From NCBI GenBank assembly GCA_010356995.1, contig ML996700.1, positions 434,001 through 498,000 on the forward strand: 64,000 nt of DNA, read 5' to 3'. Both the position numbers and the translations under genes were made by a program. How positions within the stretch are numbered: the stretch's first letter is position 1; every line of letters begins with the position of its first letter. This DNA comes from Trichodelitschia bisporula (Eukaryota > Ascomycota > Dothideomycetes > Phaeotrichales > Phaeotrichaceae). Positions 51,250 through 63,600 of this stretch are shown here, in pieces. The notes below the pieces were generated by a model that was given only the letters and a program-made list of their open reading frames with translations, was not told the origin of the DNA and searched no databases.

Positions 51250-52449
51250 ATGGTCCGCGAGGACCTCATCAGCTCCGCCGTTCGTATCCCTCCCCCCCTC
51301 CCCATCACCACTAACACCGCTTCCAGGTCTCCTGTAAGCCGCACACCCATCGCCCGCCGCCTCAACTAACAAGCAGCAAGTCCTGCAAGACCCCTCCGTC
51401 GCCGCCGCACCTCTCGACAAGCGCATCGCCTTCCTCCAGTCCAAAAACCTAACCCAGGATGAAGTCGACGTCGCCCTAGCGCGCGCCGCCGGGCAGCCGG
51501 GCCCCGTGGCCCAGGCCCCATCGCCGCAACAGCAGCAGTATGCATACGCGGGACCACCGCAACCGCAGAATGGATACCCGGTTCCGCCGGGGTATTGGCC
51601 GGCGCAACAGCCGCCTGCAGTGCCGAAGAGGGATTGGCGTGACTGGTTTATTATGGCGACAGTGATGGGGGGGGTGGGGTATGGGTTGTATTTTACGGCT
51701 AAGGTGGGTTGCACGCGCTCTTTGAGGGATTTAAGGCTGATTGGGGACAGCGATATATTGTGCCGCTGATCGCGCCGCCGACCCCGCCGCAGCTCGAGCA
51801 GGACAAGGCTGCCATCGACGCGGCGTTCGACAAGACCTTCGCGCTGCTCGACCAACTCACCACCGACACCGAGGCTCTCAAAGCCGCCGAAGTGGCACGG
51901 ACAACGCGCCTTGATGCCGCGCTCTCGGAGCTCGAATCTGTGGTCACGACGCTGAAAGAGGCGGATCGGAAGCGCGAAGACGATGCGCGCAGGTCCATGG
52001 ATGAGATCCGCAGTTTGCGTGATTTAATCCCTAAGGCGCTGGATGCGCAGAAGGAGAGCACGGATGAGAGGCTCAAGGGGCTGGGGTCGGAGCTTAAGAG
52101 TCTTAAGACGCTGGTTTCGAATCGTGTACAGCCGGCTGCGGCGCCGGTGCATCGGGCTACGCCGTCTCTTAATGGTGGTGTGCCTGCTGCGTCGGCGCCT
52201 GTGAGTCCGGCGCCTACGCCTACGGTTGAGACGCCGGCGGTTGTACCTGCGTCTACGCCCGCTGTTACGCCTGCTGCGTCGACGGCGCCGGCGCCTGGCT
52301 CTGCGGCTGCGGGGCTGTTGAACCGGAGGCCTGGTGGACGGGCGGCGATTCCGGCGTGGCAGATGGCGGCGGCGGCGAAGAGTACGGATAGTGTTGTGTC
52401 GGTCAATGGGGAGAGTAAGGAGGAGGGTGGGGAGGTCAAGGCTCCGTAG
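51250..52449 (+). CDS. PEX14: Peroxisomal docking protein Pex14
   Basis: Exons 51250-51279, 51327-51333 (7 nt), 51381-51703 and 51751-52449 give 352 aa; all three introns are 47 nt. The N-terminal Pex5-binding domain reads MVREDLISSA-VS-FLQDPSVAAAPLDKRIAFLQSKNLTQDEVD only if the 7-nt microexon GTCTCCT is included. A Pro/Gln-rich stretch, a hydrophobic segment (WFIMATVMGGVGYGLYF, about 100-117) and a coiled coil (about 135-240) follow. The C-terminal tail is Pro/Ala/Thr-rich. Pex14 with Pex13 forms the import pore for PTS1/PTS2 cargo receptors. Confidence 0.92.
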
Positions 52450-53162
52450 ATGCGGGACGGTGGGGACGGTTAGAGCGTGTGTATTGCATGGGTGGGGTAT
52501 GGGGTTTTGTGTAGGATAGTGGTGGGTTACTCGTAATCGGGTGTGTGGATGGGGGGTGGGCGGTGTTGGTTGACCAAATTGTGGAGCGTATATGGATGAT
52601 ATCACTGAATGGGATATTCGTTTGGCTTGATGGGTTGGTTTGGTGTGTGATGTGTGAATATGTCTCCGTTTCGCCTTTTTTTTGCTGGAGTACCGCCGTT
52701 ACCCGGTTATCGGGATATCCACCATACGTCGTCAGGCATTATATATGGGAAGTAGGAGTGACATGGGTTATAAGAGGCAGGCAGCGAGGCGACAATGGGC
52801 AAGGGAGACTCGGGTTCAGCTGGAAGGAAGCTACCGATGTTGTCCCTGCGCACCCGCAAGAGAGGAAGTCGCTATCCTCAGAAGGCGTCGTTGGCGTATA
52901 TAGAGGGGCATTCCCCCACTCCAGATTTTGAGGTCATGTCATACCATCACACCATTCTCACTCATCCTCTCGAAATCAGACTCTTGTTATTACAATATTG
53001 TGGTCTATTTTAGAACTAGTTCCAATCATTGCCCAGAACGGAAGTCCTAGGTCCCCTGCTCCGTTATCGCAACGTCAACTCCACCTCCCCGCGGGATCTC
53101 ATAGCAATCATGACCTTGTAGTTCCCTTTCACTCCAAATCTGGCTCTTCTACTTGAGTGACT
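52450..53162. other. Intergenic, PEX14 to kynureninase
   Basis: About 710 bp without a supported gene; GT-rich 3' flank of PEX14, then the kynureninase promoter. Confidence 0.6.
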
Positions 53163-54802
53163 ATGGCTGCTGAAACTGATCATGACCTCTTCAGCGAGGG
53201 CTATGCGAGATATGTAGATTCGAAGGACGAGTTACGCCATTATCGAGACGAGTTCATAATCCCCACGTTAGGCGACCTGGAGCGCAAGTCCATTGCGATA
53301 GAGGAGGAAATTAAAACGGGTATCCCTCTTCCAATCATGCCTCGAGTCCCACAGCCGTATTAACATCCCCCAGAGTTGTGGGGTCTGGATTGGTCCCTCC
53401 CCTCAGTTTACCTTTGCGGCAACTCTCTCGGTCTGCAACCACGGCGTACCCGCACATATCTCCAGCAGTACCTGGACACATGGGGCACAAAAGGTGTAAA
53501 CGGGCACTTCACCCGTCACACCGACGCGCTCACTAGGCCATGGGTCGACATCGACGAAGACTGCGCGGCAGCGATAGCGCCAATCGTCGGCGCGGAGAAG
53601 GACGAAGTCGCCGTAATGCAGAGTCTGACGGCGAATCTTCATTTGCTGATGGCGAGTTTCTACAAACCGACGGTGAAACGGTGGAAGATAATCATGGAGG
53701 AAAAGGCATTTCCTAGCGATCACGTACGTCCATCCCCCTCCCCCACCACCCCACCCAGCTTGTCTTCCAGCACTCTCCGGAACGGCGGCTAACAGCACTG
53801 ACGACGTAGTACGCCGTCTACTCGCAAGTAGCCCACCACGGCTTCCCCGACTCAAGCGTCGTACTCATCCCGCCCTCCTCGCCGTCCACACACTATCTCA
53901 GCACACAATCTATCCTGGACACCATCACCGCCCACGCCGACACCACCGCGCTTATCCTCCTCCCCGGCGTGCATTTCTACTCGGGCCAGCTGCTCGACAT
54001 CCCCACCATCACCGCCCACGCGCACAGCCACGGCATCACCATCGGCTGGGACCTGGCCCACGCGGTAGGGAACGTACCTCTGCGTCTGCACGAGTGGGGT
54101 GTCGACTTTGCCGCCTGGTGCTCGTACAAGTACCTCAACGCCGGGGCAGGGAGCATCGGGGGGTTGTTCGTACACGAGCAGCACTGGGGTGGGAAGGTGG
54201 AAACCGAGGATATTGCCCCCGGGAGCGCTGCCGAACAGGAAGCAAACGGCCATGATACCGCTCCCCCGACCGCACCTATCACGCCCAGCCTCAGGGGTTG
54301 GTGGGGCAGCACCAAGGGCACGCGGTTCGCGATGGACAATACGTTCGCGCCAATGCGCGGCGCCGCCGCCTGGCAACTGAGTAACCCGTCGGTGCTAGAT
54401 TGCACGGCGCTGCTGGCGAGCCTCAGTATCTTCAACGAAGTCGGCATGGACAAGTTGAGGGCCAAAAGCGTGCTGCTGACGGGGGGGTTGATTCACCTCC
54501 TTGACTGCTGGCCAGGGTTGCATACTGCGCGCGAGGCGGGGGTGTATGAGATCCTGACGCCGAAGGCCGACGGCGAGCACGGCGCGCAGGTTAGTATACG
54601 GTTGCAGGAGGGGTTGTTGGCGCGTGTGATGACGGAGTTGGAGCGCGTGGGCGTGGTGGTGGATGAGCGGAAGCCGGATGTTGTTCGCGTGGCCCCGGCC
54701 CCGCTGTATAACGGGTGGCAGGATGTGTGGCGGTTCATGGACGCGTTCGAGAGGGCGGTGAAGGAGGCGATTAGGAGGCGGGACGGGTACTGCCAGACTT
54801 GA
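53163..54802 (+). CDS. Kynureninase
   Basis: Exons 53163-53319, 53374-53723 and 53810-54802 give 499 aa; introns are 54 and 86 nt. It cleaves kynurenine or 3-hydroxykynurenine with PLP, in tryptophan breakdown and de novo NAD synthesis (yeast BNA5). Signatures are [35 protein letters not shown] and [16 protein letters not shown], with the PLP lysine at residue 276. [32 protein letters not shown] is also conserved but is given here only as its position (near 54298-54393). The second intron is longer than the others here and has more than one possible acceptor. The gene ends 65 bp from convergent POL1. Confidence 0.94.
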
Positions 54803-54867
54803 CTTGCATAACTCATTACTCAACTCTTAGCCAGGACAACTACCACACTATCCAGCTTTCCCCCCAA

Positions 54868-55895
54868 CTAGCCTTTAATCGCAAACCCAAACAACCCATC
54901 CATAGCAACCCACCCGCGCCCATTCCTCTCCAGATACCCCCTCACCACGCCCCCCAACGTCCCGAACCGCTCCCGATTCCGCTCCACAAGAGCCAGTACC
55001 CGATCCCTCTCCTCCCCCTTCACAATCCCCCTCTCAACCTCCTCCCTCACCCGCTCTACATCGAACACACGCTGCAAATATAGGAGCTGGTTATACAACC
55101 TCTTCTCCCCGTACTCCGCCCGCATCTTGCCCATGCACCCGTGGCCCAGCCCCCTGGGGCCTAGGCACCCGCTCCCCTGCACGCGGATCGTGCGCGTGCG
55201 CGCTGCGCACCCGGGCTCGTCGCACTGCACCCAGGAAGAGTAGAAGCGCGCGATGTGTTGCCGGATTTGGGCTTCGACCTGTGCGGCGATGGAGAGGAGG
55301 GGGATGGGCGCGGTGCAGTCGGGGCAGGCGAGGCCGGCGTGGGTTGCTTGTGCTGAGGGGAGGGTGAGGTCTTCGCCTTCGGCCTGTGCTGGTGGGAGGA
55401 GCCCGCGGAAGACGCTGGTTGTACCGCAGCGGCAGCGCAGGGTAAGGGGTAGGGCGTCCTTGAAGCGCTCCGCGTCCGGGATTTGGCTTTCCAGCGGCTG
55501 AAATACAGCCGCTGGTTCCGAAGCGCTGATGGTCGAGGTGCGGTACTTGGACGTGTCGAGCCCGAGACACTCGGCTAGGCGTGTAACGTTCGTGCCGTCT
55601 ATCGGGGCGCAGAGACGTTCTACTGGTGGGAGGATCTGCTTATGCAGGTAGTAATCTATGTCAGGCTTGAGCTCGGAATTGGGCTTGAGGACGTCGGAGA
55701 GGGGGGCGGCGTTCGAGGCTGCGGACTCGGCGGACCCGTTGTTGCTGCCGGTTATGATGAAGAACATGACGTCCTTTGCCTTGACGCTCTTGCCGCGGGC
55801 GAGGAGTTTCTTCGCGACTTGGACGGAGGGCATAGAGGCGCCGTTGGGGTAGTCGTTGGGGGATTTGCCGAGTTGCTAGACGGGTGGTTAGTTAT

Positions 55896-55940
<45 letters not shown>

Positions 55941-58900
55941 GGGGAGGGGGGACGTACCGTGAAGATGGTGTATTTCTGTGCTGGGATCTTGTATTCCCGC
56001 ATCTGCTGCGCCAGCTGCCGGAGATACTCATGGATATTCTCGACCGCGACCTCAGGCTCGTCACCGCTGAGGATGAAGTTAAGCAACTTCTGACTCGTCT
56101 CCTTGCTCAACTGGCAGTACTCGCGGCGGCGCATATCCAGCCCCTTAACCTCCAGCTTCTCAACATACGCCCCATCCCTCTCCACCATATTAATCGCCGC
56201 ATACTTCTTCTTCGCATGGAGCAGCAGCCGGCGGAACACATTATCGATATCAATCTCCAGCAGATTGTACATCTTATTCACCGCTGCCCGAAACTCGGAT
56301 CCCAGTTTCAGAGCCTCCTGGATATTGTCCTTGTTCGTGTTGATCATGACGGAATCCGTGTCGCCGTAGATCACGCGCAGCTGCTGCGTTTCGGCGAGTT
56401 CCTTGGTAGAACGCAGGATTTCGCGTCCTTTGTAGGTGATGAGCACGGCGATGGGGCGGGCGTAGAAGCGTGAGCGTATGTAGCCTAGACAGCCGTACAT
56501 GGAGTTGGCGGTTAGTTTGAGGGCCATTTGCTTGATGTCCCAGGTGGCGAGCTGGTCAGGCGTGGCTTTCTTGTCTTTCATCAGTTTCTTGACTTCGCGC
56601 CGGCGGCCGACGAGCGTGGACAGCAGGCGCGGGAGGATGCCTAGGTCCTGCTGCTCGGGGACCTCAGGCACCTTATCATCGTCGTCGGCCTGCGCTCATT
56701 AGCCTCTATCCCATATCAAAACTAGGAAAAAACTTACAATGTCCGCGCGCTCCACCGTCGTGAAGCAAATATTAAACTCCTGGATGATACTCGGATACAA
56801 GCTGTTAAAGTCCATGACAAGCACGAACTTGTCATACAACTTCTTCTCCGGCTCAAACACGAGCCCGCCCTTGTACTTCTCCTTCTTCTTCGCGTCGGGC
56901 CCGGCCTCGCCTTCCACCGCCGCTTCGTCTTCTTTCTGTTTTCCTTTGCCCGGGATTTTGTCCGGGCAGATGTACTTATTGCGGTGAAATTCGTGGAGTA
57001 GAATGTACTCATTGCGCTCCGCCCTCGTGCCGCTGAGCGTGCGCGCCCAACTGTTGCCCGCCAGGTTCGTGAGCACCTTCGTCAGCGGGAGCATCTGGAT
57101 CTTCAGCGCGATGGCAGCGATGAAATGCGTGTCGTTTTCCGTCCGCTGGAGGTACCCCATCAACCCCTCGCGATCCAGCGTCTTCGCATCAACCTCATTA
57201 TCGAACTCATTCCGCGCATTCGCGATCCCGAGCACGACATCGCACATCTCGCCCAGCGTCCAGGACTGACACTTCGCCATCAGACTCTTGCCCAGATCAT
57301 TCGCCAGATCACACAACAACCGCCCAGCGGCCATCTGGCGCTCGACGAAGAAGCTCGCGCCCCCCTTGCCGAAGTTGCGCGGCCAGTCACTGCGCCTCAA
57401 CCGGCCAATACGATGCCAACCAGTCGTCTTCCGCTCTTTCATCCGGCTGAGCAAAATCCCAAAGTCCACGTCATCGAGCTTGTGCCCCATAATCACATCC
57501 GGGTCCATCATCCCCAATATAGCCATGAACTTACTCAACAGCGCCCCCTCACTCGCCTCCAGAGCTACCATCCCCCTATGCTTCTCCGCCTCGCGCTTAA
57601 ATCCCAGCGGGTAGGCATCGCCAGGCGGGCGCATGATGGTGAACGTCTTAGACGGCAGACGCTCCGCGGGCGTGGTATCGTTCAAGCTGATATTCTCGTA
57701 GAAGCGCGCGGACGCAATCACGATTTCTTGCTTGTTGTCTTTGGGGTTGTAGGAAGTGCGCAGGGCGAGGGACATTATTGTCAACGGGGGCGCGTCGAGA
57801 TTGTCACTGCTCCCGGTCGTGGTTATGAGCTGCGGCTGTGTGACGGCGAGCTCAAGCTTGCACCATGAGGCGTTGGTCACGGCGGTGAAGTCTGCGCCGA
57901 CGATGGAGAGCCAGCAGGGACCCATGATGTTCTTCCATAGGACGAATTGCTCGAAGAGAGAGGTGTTTGTGCCGAAGACGTGAGAGAATGTCTTCCCTGT
58001 GAGACCGAGGCCTAGAGCTGGTTTGTCGTACGGGTAGAACAGCTTGAGATACTCGCCCTCCTTGGGGATATCGGGTAGCTCAAACGCATACTTGCGCGTC
58101 GCGCGCTTGACCTTAAACGTGCCGACGCGGAGCCGGCTCATGAGTTCGCCGACTTCATCACTGACGTCGCCCATCCCGACCTCCTCATCCACCTCGCGGC
58201 CATCTATGTTGCGGAACTCGCGTGGCAGAAAGAACAACTTCCGCTGGATATTATCCACCTTAACGAAAGCACTGACGTAGTTTCCCGAGGTCTTATCCTT
58301 GACCTTCCCGAAGAGGCACAGACTCCCGTGTATCTCGGTGTAGTCGAGCCAGAAGAAGCGCAGGCTCCCGTCTTCCTCGACTGCGCTCGATGGCTTGAGC
58401 TTCCCGATGCTAGCGGTTTGGGGAACGGCAGGCGTGTTGGCCGGGTTGTTGACCACGTTGAGTTGCTCGGCAACTTTGACCCATGCGCTGTTGTCCACGT
58501 CGCTGCGGGGGGGTTGCGGGGATGAGGGCGCCGGCGGGGCGAGGTCTTTCTTAACCTTGGGCTTGGGGACTGGCCTGCTGCCCGCCAGGTTGACGGTCAG
58601 ATTACTCTTCGCCGCACCCACCGCCTGCGCGACTTCCATGTCGTCATCATCTTCCTCCTCGACCTTTACGAGGGAAGGCTGACCCTTGCGCGCCACAGCC
58701 TTGGTAACAGGCGACGATGGCAACGGGTCGCTCATCAGGACATCGTCGTCCGCGGGGGGCAGGATGGGTTCGTCGTCATAATCGACATGTATGGCCGGCG
58801 GCGAGTCCGCCCTATCCGCCATGGCCGGGGGGTCGGACTGGAACATCCTCGGGGCGGGCTTGGAGTCCGGCACACCGGGGGAGAGGACGCGGGTCTTGCG

Positions 58901-59481
58901 GCGGGACGCGTCTTTGACGGGTTTCATGCGCGAGGGGGCGCGGGCGGAGATGTTGACGTCTACTTCGCCGAGGAGGTCGTCTAGGAAAGCTTTGTCTTCT
59001 GCCGTGACGGTCGGCTACGCTGTTAACAGGCGCTTGGTGGTGCGGGAGGTTAGGAATTACCTTCGCCTTAGGCGCTTGAGCTGTTTTGCTGGTGAAGTAC
59101 TTATTGATGCCATTCTTGATCTTCTCCTGCTTCTCCTTATCCTCCTCACGCTTCCGCTTGCCTGTCGACGTTAGACTCGACGCATCATAGAGCGGAATAC
59201 CCACCAGCCTTGCCCTTCGACGCCGCCTCCCCCCCACTCTCACTCTCAGAATACTGCCTCTCATCCTGCCAATCCTCGCGCCCATCATCCACATATCCCT
59301 CCCCATTATCATCGACCACAAAATCATCCTGATCAAGCCGGGTCCGGAGCACCTTCTTGTAGCCCTCCTCATCCACCTCTTCGTACACATCCTCCACGTC
59401 GTCGACTTCGTACGTAGCAGTGCGCGATTTGCCCGATGCTCTGAGCGCGCGCAGCTCGGCTAGACGGGCTGCGCGGGACAT
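54868..59481 (-). CDS. POL1: DNA polymerase alpha catalytic subunit
   Basis: Exons 59481-59205, 59161-59061, 59014-56738, 56689-55958 and 55875-54868 give 1,464 aa; introns are 43, 46, 48 and 82 nt. It extends primase RNA at origins and lagging-strand starts. The N terminus has the conserved LDQDDFVVDDNG block and a KRKREEDKEK stretch. The B-family polymerase motifs are all present: DFNSLYPSIIQEFN (A), KLTANSMYGCLGY (B) and YGDTDSVMI (C). The C-terminal cysteine clusters (CRCGT, CPDC, CDEPGC, C-LGPRGLGHGC) match the zinc-binding region that holds the B subunit. Intron 4 contains a 43-base homopolymer. An MCB cluster lies upstream. Confidence 0.96.
55897..55939. repeat. 43-G homopolymer in POL1 intron 4
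   Basis: Forty-three uninterrupted G on the plus strand (C in the POL1 transcript), followed by more G-rich sequence to about 55951. It fills most of an 82-nt intron; the other introns of the gene are 43-48 nt. In the pre-mRNA it would be a very long polypyrimidine tract. The exact length is likely uncertain. Confidence 0.9.
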
Positions 59482-60048
59482 TGTTGTGGAATTGGAGTTT
59501 GATGGGGGGTAGGAGGGTGGGTTGGGGGAGTGGTGAGAGTGTTTGGGGGAGCGAGTTGTGAGGGCAACGATCTTCGGTTTGTGGGGAGGTTAAACGCGAC
59601 GCCAACGCGCAACGCGTCGCGGGCCCTGCGCGTTAAGTGGACCGGGGTGGGGGAGGATTTGGTACAAAAGTCGCTGCCGTCTCAAACTGCACGAGAGGCG
59701 ATGATGCGGCCGGGACTTTAATCCGAGGACCGGTTCGTGCTTTGACTTCATTCTTCGGACACCTCAATGCGGAGAGTAAGGTGAGGACGCCGATTATACG
59801 GAGGAAGGCAGACTGACAGACAAACTGCAGGTACATAGTCATATCGTAGAAAGAACACAGATTACAAAAAGGCGTTCACGTCTACTTCAAACCTACTTCC
59901 GTTGCCATCCAACATCCACACAACTCTCAAATCCTACAAAAGCTCACTCGAACTACTCACACTTCGCTACATCTCCCACCCCTCCCACTCTCACCCCTCA
60001 CCCCTCACGTCTCCCACCAACGACGGACACTAAGCTCTTCAACTTACC
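59482..60048. other. Divergent promoter, POL1 / oligoribonuclease
   Basis: 567 bp between two divergent starts, with the MCB cluster on the POL1 side. The 150 bp before 60049 are rich in CTCAC and CCC runs. No further gene is seen. Confidence 0.6.
59594..59633. promoter_or_regulatory. MCB (MluI cell-cycle box) cluster of POL1
   Basis: Four ACGCG cores within 40 bp: plus strand at 59594, 59605 and 59612 (the last a full ACGCGT), and minus strand at 59629-59633. They lie 113-152 bp before the POL1 ATG. In yeasts, MBF binds ACGCGT to drive DNA-replication genes, including POL1, at G1/S. The position and target fit; binding is inferred. Confidence 0.68.
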
Positions 60049-60693
60049 ATGCCAGAATCACCCTCCAAAGACCCCCTCGTCTGGATAGACTGCGAAGTCA
60101 GATCCCCATCCCTCTCCCAACCCTCCTAACCATCCCCCCAGATGACCGGTCTCGACATCGAAAACGACGTTATTCTCCAAATTGCCTGCTTCATAACCGA
60201 CGCCAACCTCAACCTCCTCGAGCCCAACGGCTTTGAAATAGTAGTCCACCATGAGAAACCCGTCCTCGACGCTATGGACCCGTGGTGCACCCGCACCCAC
60301 GAGAAATCCGGTCTGACCGCCGCAGTCCTCGCCTCAACTGTAACCCCCGAACAAGCCGCCGAAGCCCTCCTCGCCTACGTAACATCTCTCGTGCCCACAC
60401 CCCACAAGGCGCTGCTGGCGGGCAACACAGTGCACGCGGACAAGGCGTATCTGCGGCAGGCGCCGTATAACACGCTCATCGAACACCTGCACCATCGGAT
60501 ACTGGATGTGAGCGCGATTAAGGAGGCGGCGAGACGGTGGGCAGATCCGGGTGTGCTGGCGCGGATACCGAGGAAGAAGGCGTTGCATGAGGCGAGGACG
60601 GATATTTTGGAGAGTATTGAGGAGGCGAGGTTTTATCGCGATGCGTTCTTTCGGAGACCTGAGGGCGAGGCGGAGAGTGTGGAGAGTGCGTAA
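60049..60693 (+). CDS. Oligoribonuclease (DEDDh 3'-5' exonuclease, Rex2-type)
   Basis: Exons 60049-60096 and 60142-60693 (intron 45 nt, donor GTCAGA) give 199 aa. DEDDh motifs are complete: WIDCE-MTGLDIE across the splice, NTVHADKAYLR with the second Asp, and HEARTDILESIEE with the His and last Asp. It degrades 2-5-mer RNAs, in yeast and man mainly in mitochondria (Rex2/REXO2). The start here, MPESPSKDPLVWIDCE, carries no obvious mitochondrial presequence, so this form may be cytosolic, or a longer start exists that I cannot see. Confidence 0.92.
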
Positions 60694-63600
60694 GCGTCTA
60701 ACTGTGCTTGATGCCATTAACTTGGTTTTCTGCGTTAGGGGAACATGCGAGCGGCGAGTGGGAATGTGTGGAGCATATGTGAGTTTAACGGTTGCGGTTC
60801 TGGACGACGCTCATGATGCAGGGCCGGTATCATCGCCGCGACAATCGTCGCCTGGTACGTACTACGCCTTCGCCGCAGTTGAATATCAAGTCGCTCTTCG
60901 CTATGGCATTTCGAGTTCGTAGCGCAGTAGCTGCCTAGAAGCTTGCCGACGAGCAGTCTACCATAGCAGTGCACCAAGCGAACCAAAAACTCGGAATATA
61001 CTTGTGCAACCACTGCCCTGACACTTGACACCTCGTACCCGAACCAGAACAAACCCTGCCTACTATCCGTAACACTTCATCTCCGCACATATGCCCACCG
61101 GCCTCCCCTCCGCTATAGAACCCGGCGAAATGCATCGCAGCACCACCGTCGTCGTACATCCGCCCGCAGACGAACACCCGCCGTTTCCCAGCAAGCGGTT
61201 CCGGCCATCCGCCGTGCGTTCCCAGGGCCTCATCGTCTCAATCTCCGCCCGACTATCCGTCCGTCCAACGAGTAGTCCATCCCCACAGCATTCCAAAGAC
61301 CAGACCCAGCGAGAGCGCCCAGCGTCCCGTGCCCGTTTCGCTTCGCCAACAGGCAGTATGATCGTATGAGCGGGACGATCCCCTTGCGCAGTCAGTCTTG
61401 CTGTATACAGGTGCCATGTGCGGGCTTAATATACGCGGCGTCCTCGGTAATTGTCTCCGCGAAATTGCGGCGGCGACGGGTGGCGGGACTATATATCAGC
61501 AGTTTGGGGTATGGATCCAAGGATTTGGCGGCTCTGGATAAGGCTGCAGAATTTGCGCCAGATGTGACCTTGTGTACTGTATTTGCCGATATGGGTACCT
61601 GCGTCTTGCCACTCCATATATTTCACATGTGTCTGCGGCGGGCATGCTATCACGAGATTGCCCAGGAGCCCATAGCCCATGGCATCTCTCTCTCCCAAAC
61701 CGGGCTTGAGCCGTTCCCAAGTCCTTCCCCGCATCCTAATCCTCCGAAAAAGAGCCCAAATGACACTCAAATGAACCGAGTCCGTCCTCTCCACACCTGT
61801 CGTGGATCCCCGCCCCCGCCCCCGCATTCTCCAAACCCAAAACCAAACCCCAGAATCGTGAAACACCTTTGAGGATCTCAAGCACCGCGGAGTCTTTGCT
61901 CTGCACTGCGAAACGACTCCAGGGATATATCGTACGCACTACCGTGCAGCAGGAGGGAACACCCCCGTCCCCCGCTGCAGGAACGAGTCGCGAACACCCA
62001 ACCTCGCGAGACCCAGCCCCGCTGTTGAATGCAGGTACGGTACGGTAGCATGCCGTCTGCGGTTAATCGACGATAGCAACATACGGTAGACCAGGGCGAT
62101 GTTGAGAGGCCTCGTAGTCGCCGTGTCGGCTAGCTATCACACCGCGTGGAAGTGTTGACTCTGGCGCGCCGCAGACCGCAGTTTCATCCTCAGCCCGTCG
62201 TCCAACAAACCAACTCATCTGCGGCGCCAGCACCAACGCAAGCGCGCTTGAAGGGAGTGCATCACTGCATATTCACGGGGGCTGGGGGAGCGGTGGGAGC
62301 CTCGGCGGGTTTGCTTTTGGCTTTTTTCTTCGGATTGACCGCATCTTTTTCGACAGTGAATTTTCCACTTGTGTGCGCACTCTTCGCCGTAGACGAACAA
62401 CGCGAGGGGAGGGTAATCTACGGACAGCTCTAGCCTTCACTCCGCAATCTCAGCGCCCATCACCGCGGCCTGGCGTGATATTTACCATCCGTATTGCGAG
62501 TGTACCTTCGATAAATATGCTCTTGCACTCATGGTCAAAGCGGAAGGAGGATGGAGCCGCGGGCCGCAGGGGTGTGGGGGTGATTGTCGATAGGCGGCCA
62601 CGATGTGGGGAAGGGGCCGGCGGCGATGGAAGCCAGTGGAAGGGGTGGAATGGGAAGCGGGCTGGCGATCCCGGGGGCTTTTTCTTAGGGCCGGGGGCTG
62701 GGCGATGGAGCCGGAGCCGGGGTGGCTTAATTTGGCTTTGGAATTTTGTTCGGTGCGTGTTTCACGGGAACGGATTGCGGCGGGGTTGGGTTGGGGAAAT
62801 ATTTGTATACTACTGCGTAGGTGGGACGGGTGTGAGTTGTGTGAGGCAAGGGATGAGGCAAGTGTTGCGGTTGGAGGTGCGGGCGGTGCGGGTGTTCAGG
62901 CACGCTGCTGCGCGGCTTCGGGATGTACGACTGCACTTCTCGGAGCGGGCGGATGGCGGGCGGGACGGTATTGGATGGATTGAAGCGCACATCTTCTGGA
63001 CTGTGCACACCGGACAAAGCAAAAGTCGGGCAAGGCGAGCTCACTGCGTCTGGCGTGCCGACGTGCAGCAGGGCTGACGTTGAGCTGCACCTGTGAAAAA
63101 CTGGCGAGGAGGCAACAGCTGAGGATGCGCTTGTCAGGGGCGGAGACGGAAGTGTGGAGTTTGGTGTGTCTAGAGTAAGGGGGTGGCCAACAAGGGGAGG
63201 GGAATGTTGGTGTTGTTGAAGGTTGGACACTTGGATCGAGATGGTTTCCTCACTGGCTGCTTTGTCCATCGCTCGATTCTTCAAGGGGTGGTTGAGGTGT
63301 TGGTGTACCTATCGATTGCGATAATCGGTATCGGCATTCCAACATCCAACCGACCCAACAACCAGCGGGAAGTGTACATGCGTAATCGATACGCTCATCT
63401 TCAGAGCCACGATGGTGCACTACATCCGTACGTACGGAATAGTAAGTGACAAGTCGCCTCGCAACGCCACTGGTTCGAGGCTTGGGACTGCAGGCTTCAG
63501 GGAGAAACTCATCACTGTCGGTAAACAGTGGCTATGACTGGACAGTTTACTCTGGTAAAGAAGTACTACGGAGTACAACGTAGTTCACCGTAGAGTGAGG

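Noticed and set aside
53724-53809. Kynureninase intron 2 as two introns with a tiny exon
   Set aside because: Although 86 nt is long here, a single intron restores the conserved DH-YAVYSQ run; no internal exon is needed.
62373-63077. 234-codon plus-strand open frame near the right end
   Set aside because: Gly/Arg/Trp-rich low complexity, no ATG-linked leader, and it overlaps equally long frames on the other strand.
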